Shown piece after piece: positions 62,445 through 63,052 of a stretch of 63,052 nucleotides of DNA. The notes under the pieces are model-generated. The model did no database searches and was not told the DNA's origin. It saw only the letters and a program-made list of their open reading frames with translations. The DNA lies in NCBI GenBank assembly GCA_003615045.1, contig ML014219.1, positions 1 to 63,052 on the forward strand, written 5' to 3'. Source of the DNA: Caulochytrium protostelioides (taxonomy: Eukaryota; Chytridiomycota; Caulochytriomycetes; Caulochytriales; Caulochytriaceae). How positions within the stretch are numbered: the first letter of the stretch is position 1; every line of letters begins with the position of its first letter. The position numbers and the translations under genes are program-made.

Positions 62445-63052
62445 TGGTTCGCCTTCGACGTCACGCCGTGGCCACAGGAAAATTCGTGTATTGCAAGCGG
62501 TTCAATCATATTCTACGTCTCCCACATGCATATTCTCTTCGTCGAAGCGCCATGCGCCCCGCTTACAAGCCGTGGAGCTTCAGACCCAAGTGTTGCACAA
62601 CAGGAGCCGATGGGCGTTGAGCAGAAATCGTCCTAACGCGCGACGCGGCCGATCCCCGTCGACAAAGCGTTGCTTCGTTTAAAAAGTTGTGATGGTTGAT
62701 ATATACTAGCGCAACTTAAAAAAGAATGATATGGACGCCGCCCTGATTCTCCGACGCTGTCTGACCTCGCACGTCAGACCTGTTGTGCAGTGCCATGTTG
62801 CAGGGCAGGGACGGTTGCAGTCTGTGGTCGGCAAGTCCATCCGTTGCTGAACGGAATGCGGACTGCCTCGTGAGCTGCTCCCCTGAGGGGACCACGTTGT
62901 TCGAGTTGAGGCGGATCGCCTTGTTTGCGAAAATGATATCGATGACATCTACGATTTTTTACGCTTAAACATTATTTGGGACGAAACTTGCCGAAACTTT
63001 CTGCCAAAGTCCGAGAAGTTGGCGGGGGTGGTGAGGGCAGTCTTGAAGGGGC
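62445..63052. other. window end, element-derived and non-genic DNA
   Basis: Apart from remnant E (62695-62900) there is no supported feature. The last 90 bases are less GC-rich and open-ended. Confidence 0.35.
62695..62900 (+). mobile_element. TnpB/Fanzor-family remnant E, preceded by a tail-like string
   Basis: Coding part from 62724: NDMDAALILRRCLTSHVRPV, then QCHVAGQGRLQSVVGKSIRC and TGA at 62848-62850. It aligns with NRDLNAALNIRRCLALP.RP of copy D, with the Arg of RD lost but Asp kept. The post-stop GAACGGAATGCGGACTGCC is shared with D. Immediately before it, GATATATACTAGCGCAACTT plus AAAAAA resembles the tail of another copy, so two remnants may be nested or in tandem. Confidence 0.6.

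Noticed and set aside
1-63052. CRISPR array or bacterial defence island
   Set aside because: No regularly spaced identical repeats with unique spacers; genes and introns are eukaryotic. The TnpB-like motif is explained by eukaryotic Fanzor-type elements.

Overview
The window looks like nuclear DNA of a GC-rich, early-diverging (chytrid-like) fungus. This is inferred from the gene set: a Swf1-type DHHC enzyme, Mdv1-type WD40, a Ran1/Ksp1-type kinase, Mtr10-type importin, and fungal C2H2 regulators. Introns are short GT-AG, several proteins carry long Ala/Ser/Thr/Pro tracts, and the intergenic DNA is very GC-rich and full of simple repeats. Caulochytrium would fit this profile, but a species cannot be proven from the sequence alone. 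No bacterial operon features, tRNA, rRNA or CRISPR array were seen.

Layout. 0.4-12 kb: a possible retroelement scrap, a mitochondrial nucleotide/NAD-type carrier, the palmitoyltransferase SWF1, a three-exon CMC1 gene that no single ORF reveals, the importin MTR10 and an MFS sugar transporter. 12-24 kb: two long gene-poor, repeat-rich stretches around a 1,559-residue Ran1/Ksp1-like kinase. 24-32 kb: the mitochondrial division WD40 protein MDV1 and a JmjC protein. 32-40 kb: two paralogous C2H2 zinc-finger genes in tandem. 43-50 kb: a secreted double-psi-beta-barrel (expansin-like) protein, a LEA2-type membrane protein followed by two strong stem-loops, and the protease OMA1 divergent from a small membrane protein. 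52-56 kb: a two-exon MICOS-like small subunit and a mitochondrial RCC1-repeat protein. 57-63 kb: a graveyard of Ty3/gypsy-like fragments around an F-box gene.

The most interesting layer is a dispersed family of short remnants (about 32.2, 36.9, 51.2, 57.4 and 62.7 kb, with tail-only traces near 44.9 and 54.2 kb). The coding part matches the C-terminal RuvC-III end of TnpB/Fanzor proteins (best form NRDLNAALNIR, followed by RRCLALP.R..ALCR). Downstream of the stop several share a noncoding tail with GTCTC, TATATA, a small palindrome (CGAGCATGCTCG in two copies) and an A-run. By analogy with TnpB/Fanzor biology that tail is the place to look for a guide (omega) RNA. None of the copies is intact. 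Two lie just downstream of the two paralogous zinc-finger genes, one of these also abuts the 5' end of the JmjC gene, and another is joined to a retroelement integrase.

Seven genes point to mitochondria (carrier, CMC1, MDV1, OMA1, MICOS-like subunit, RCC1-like protein and possibly the small protein at 50.05 kb). They do not form an operon.
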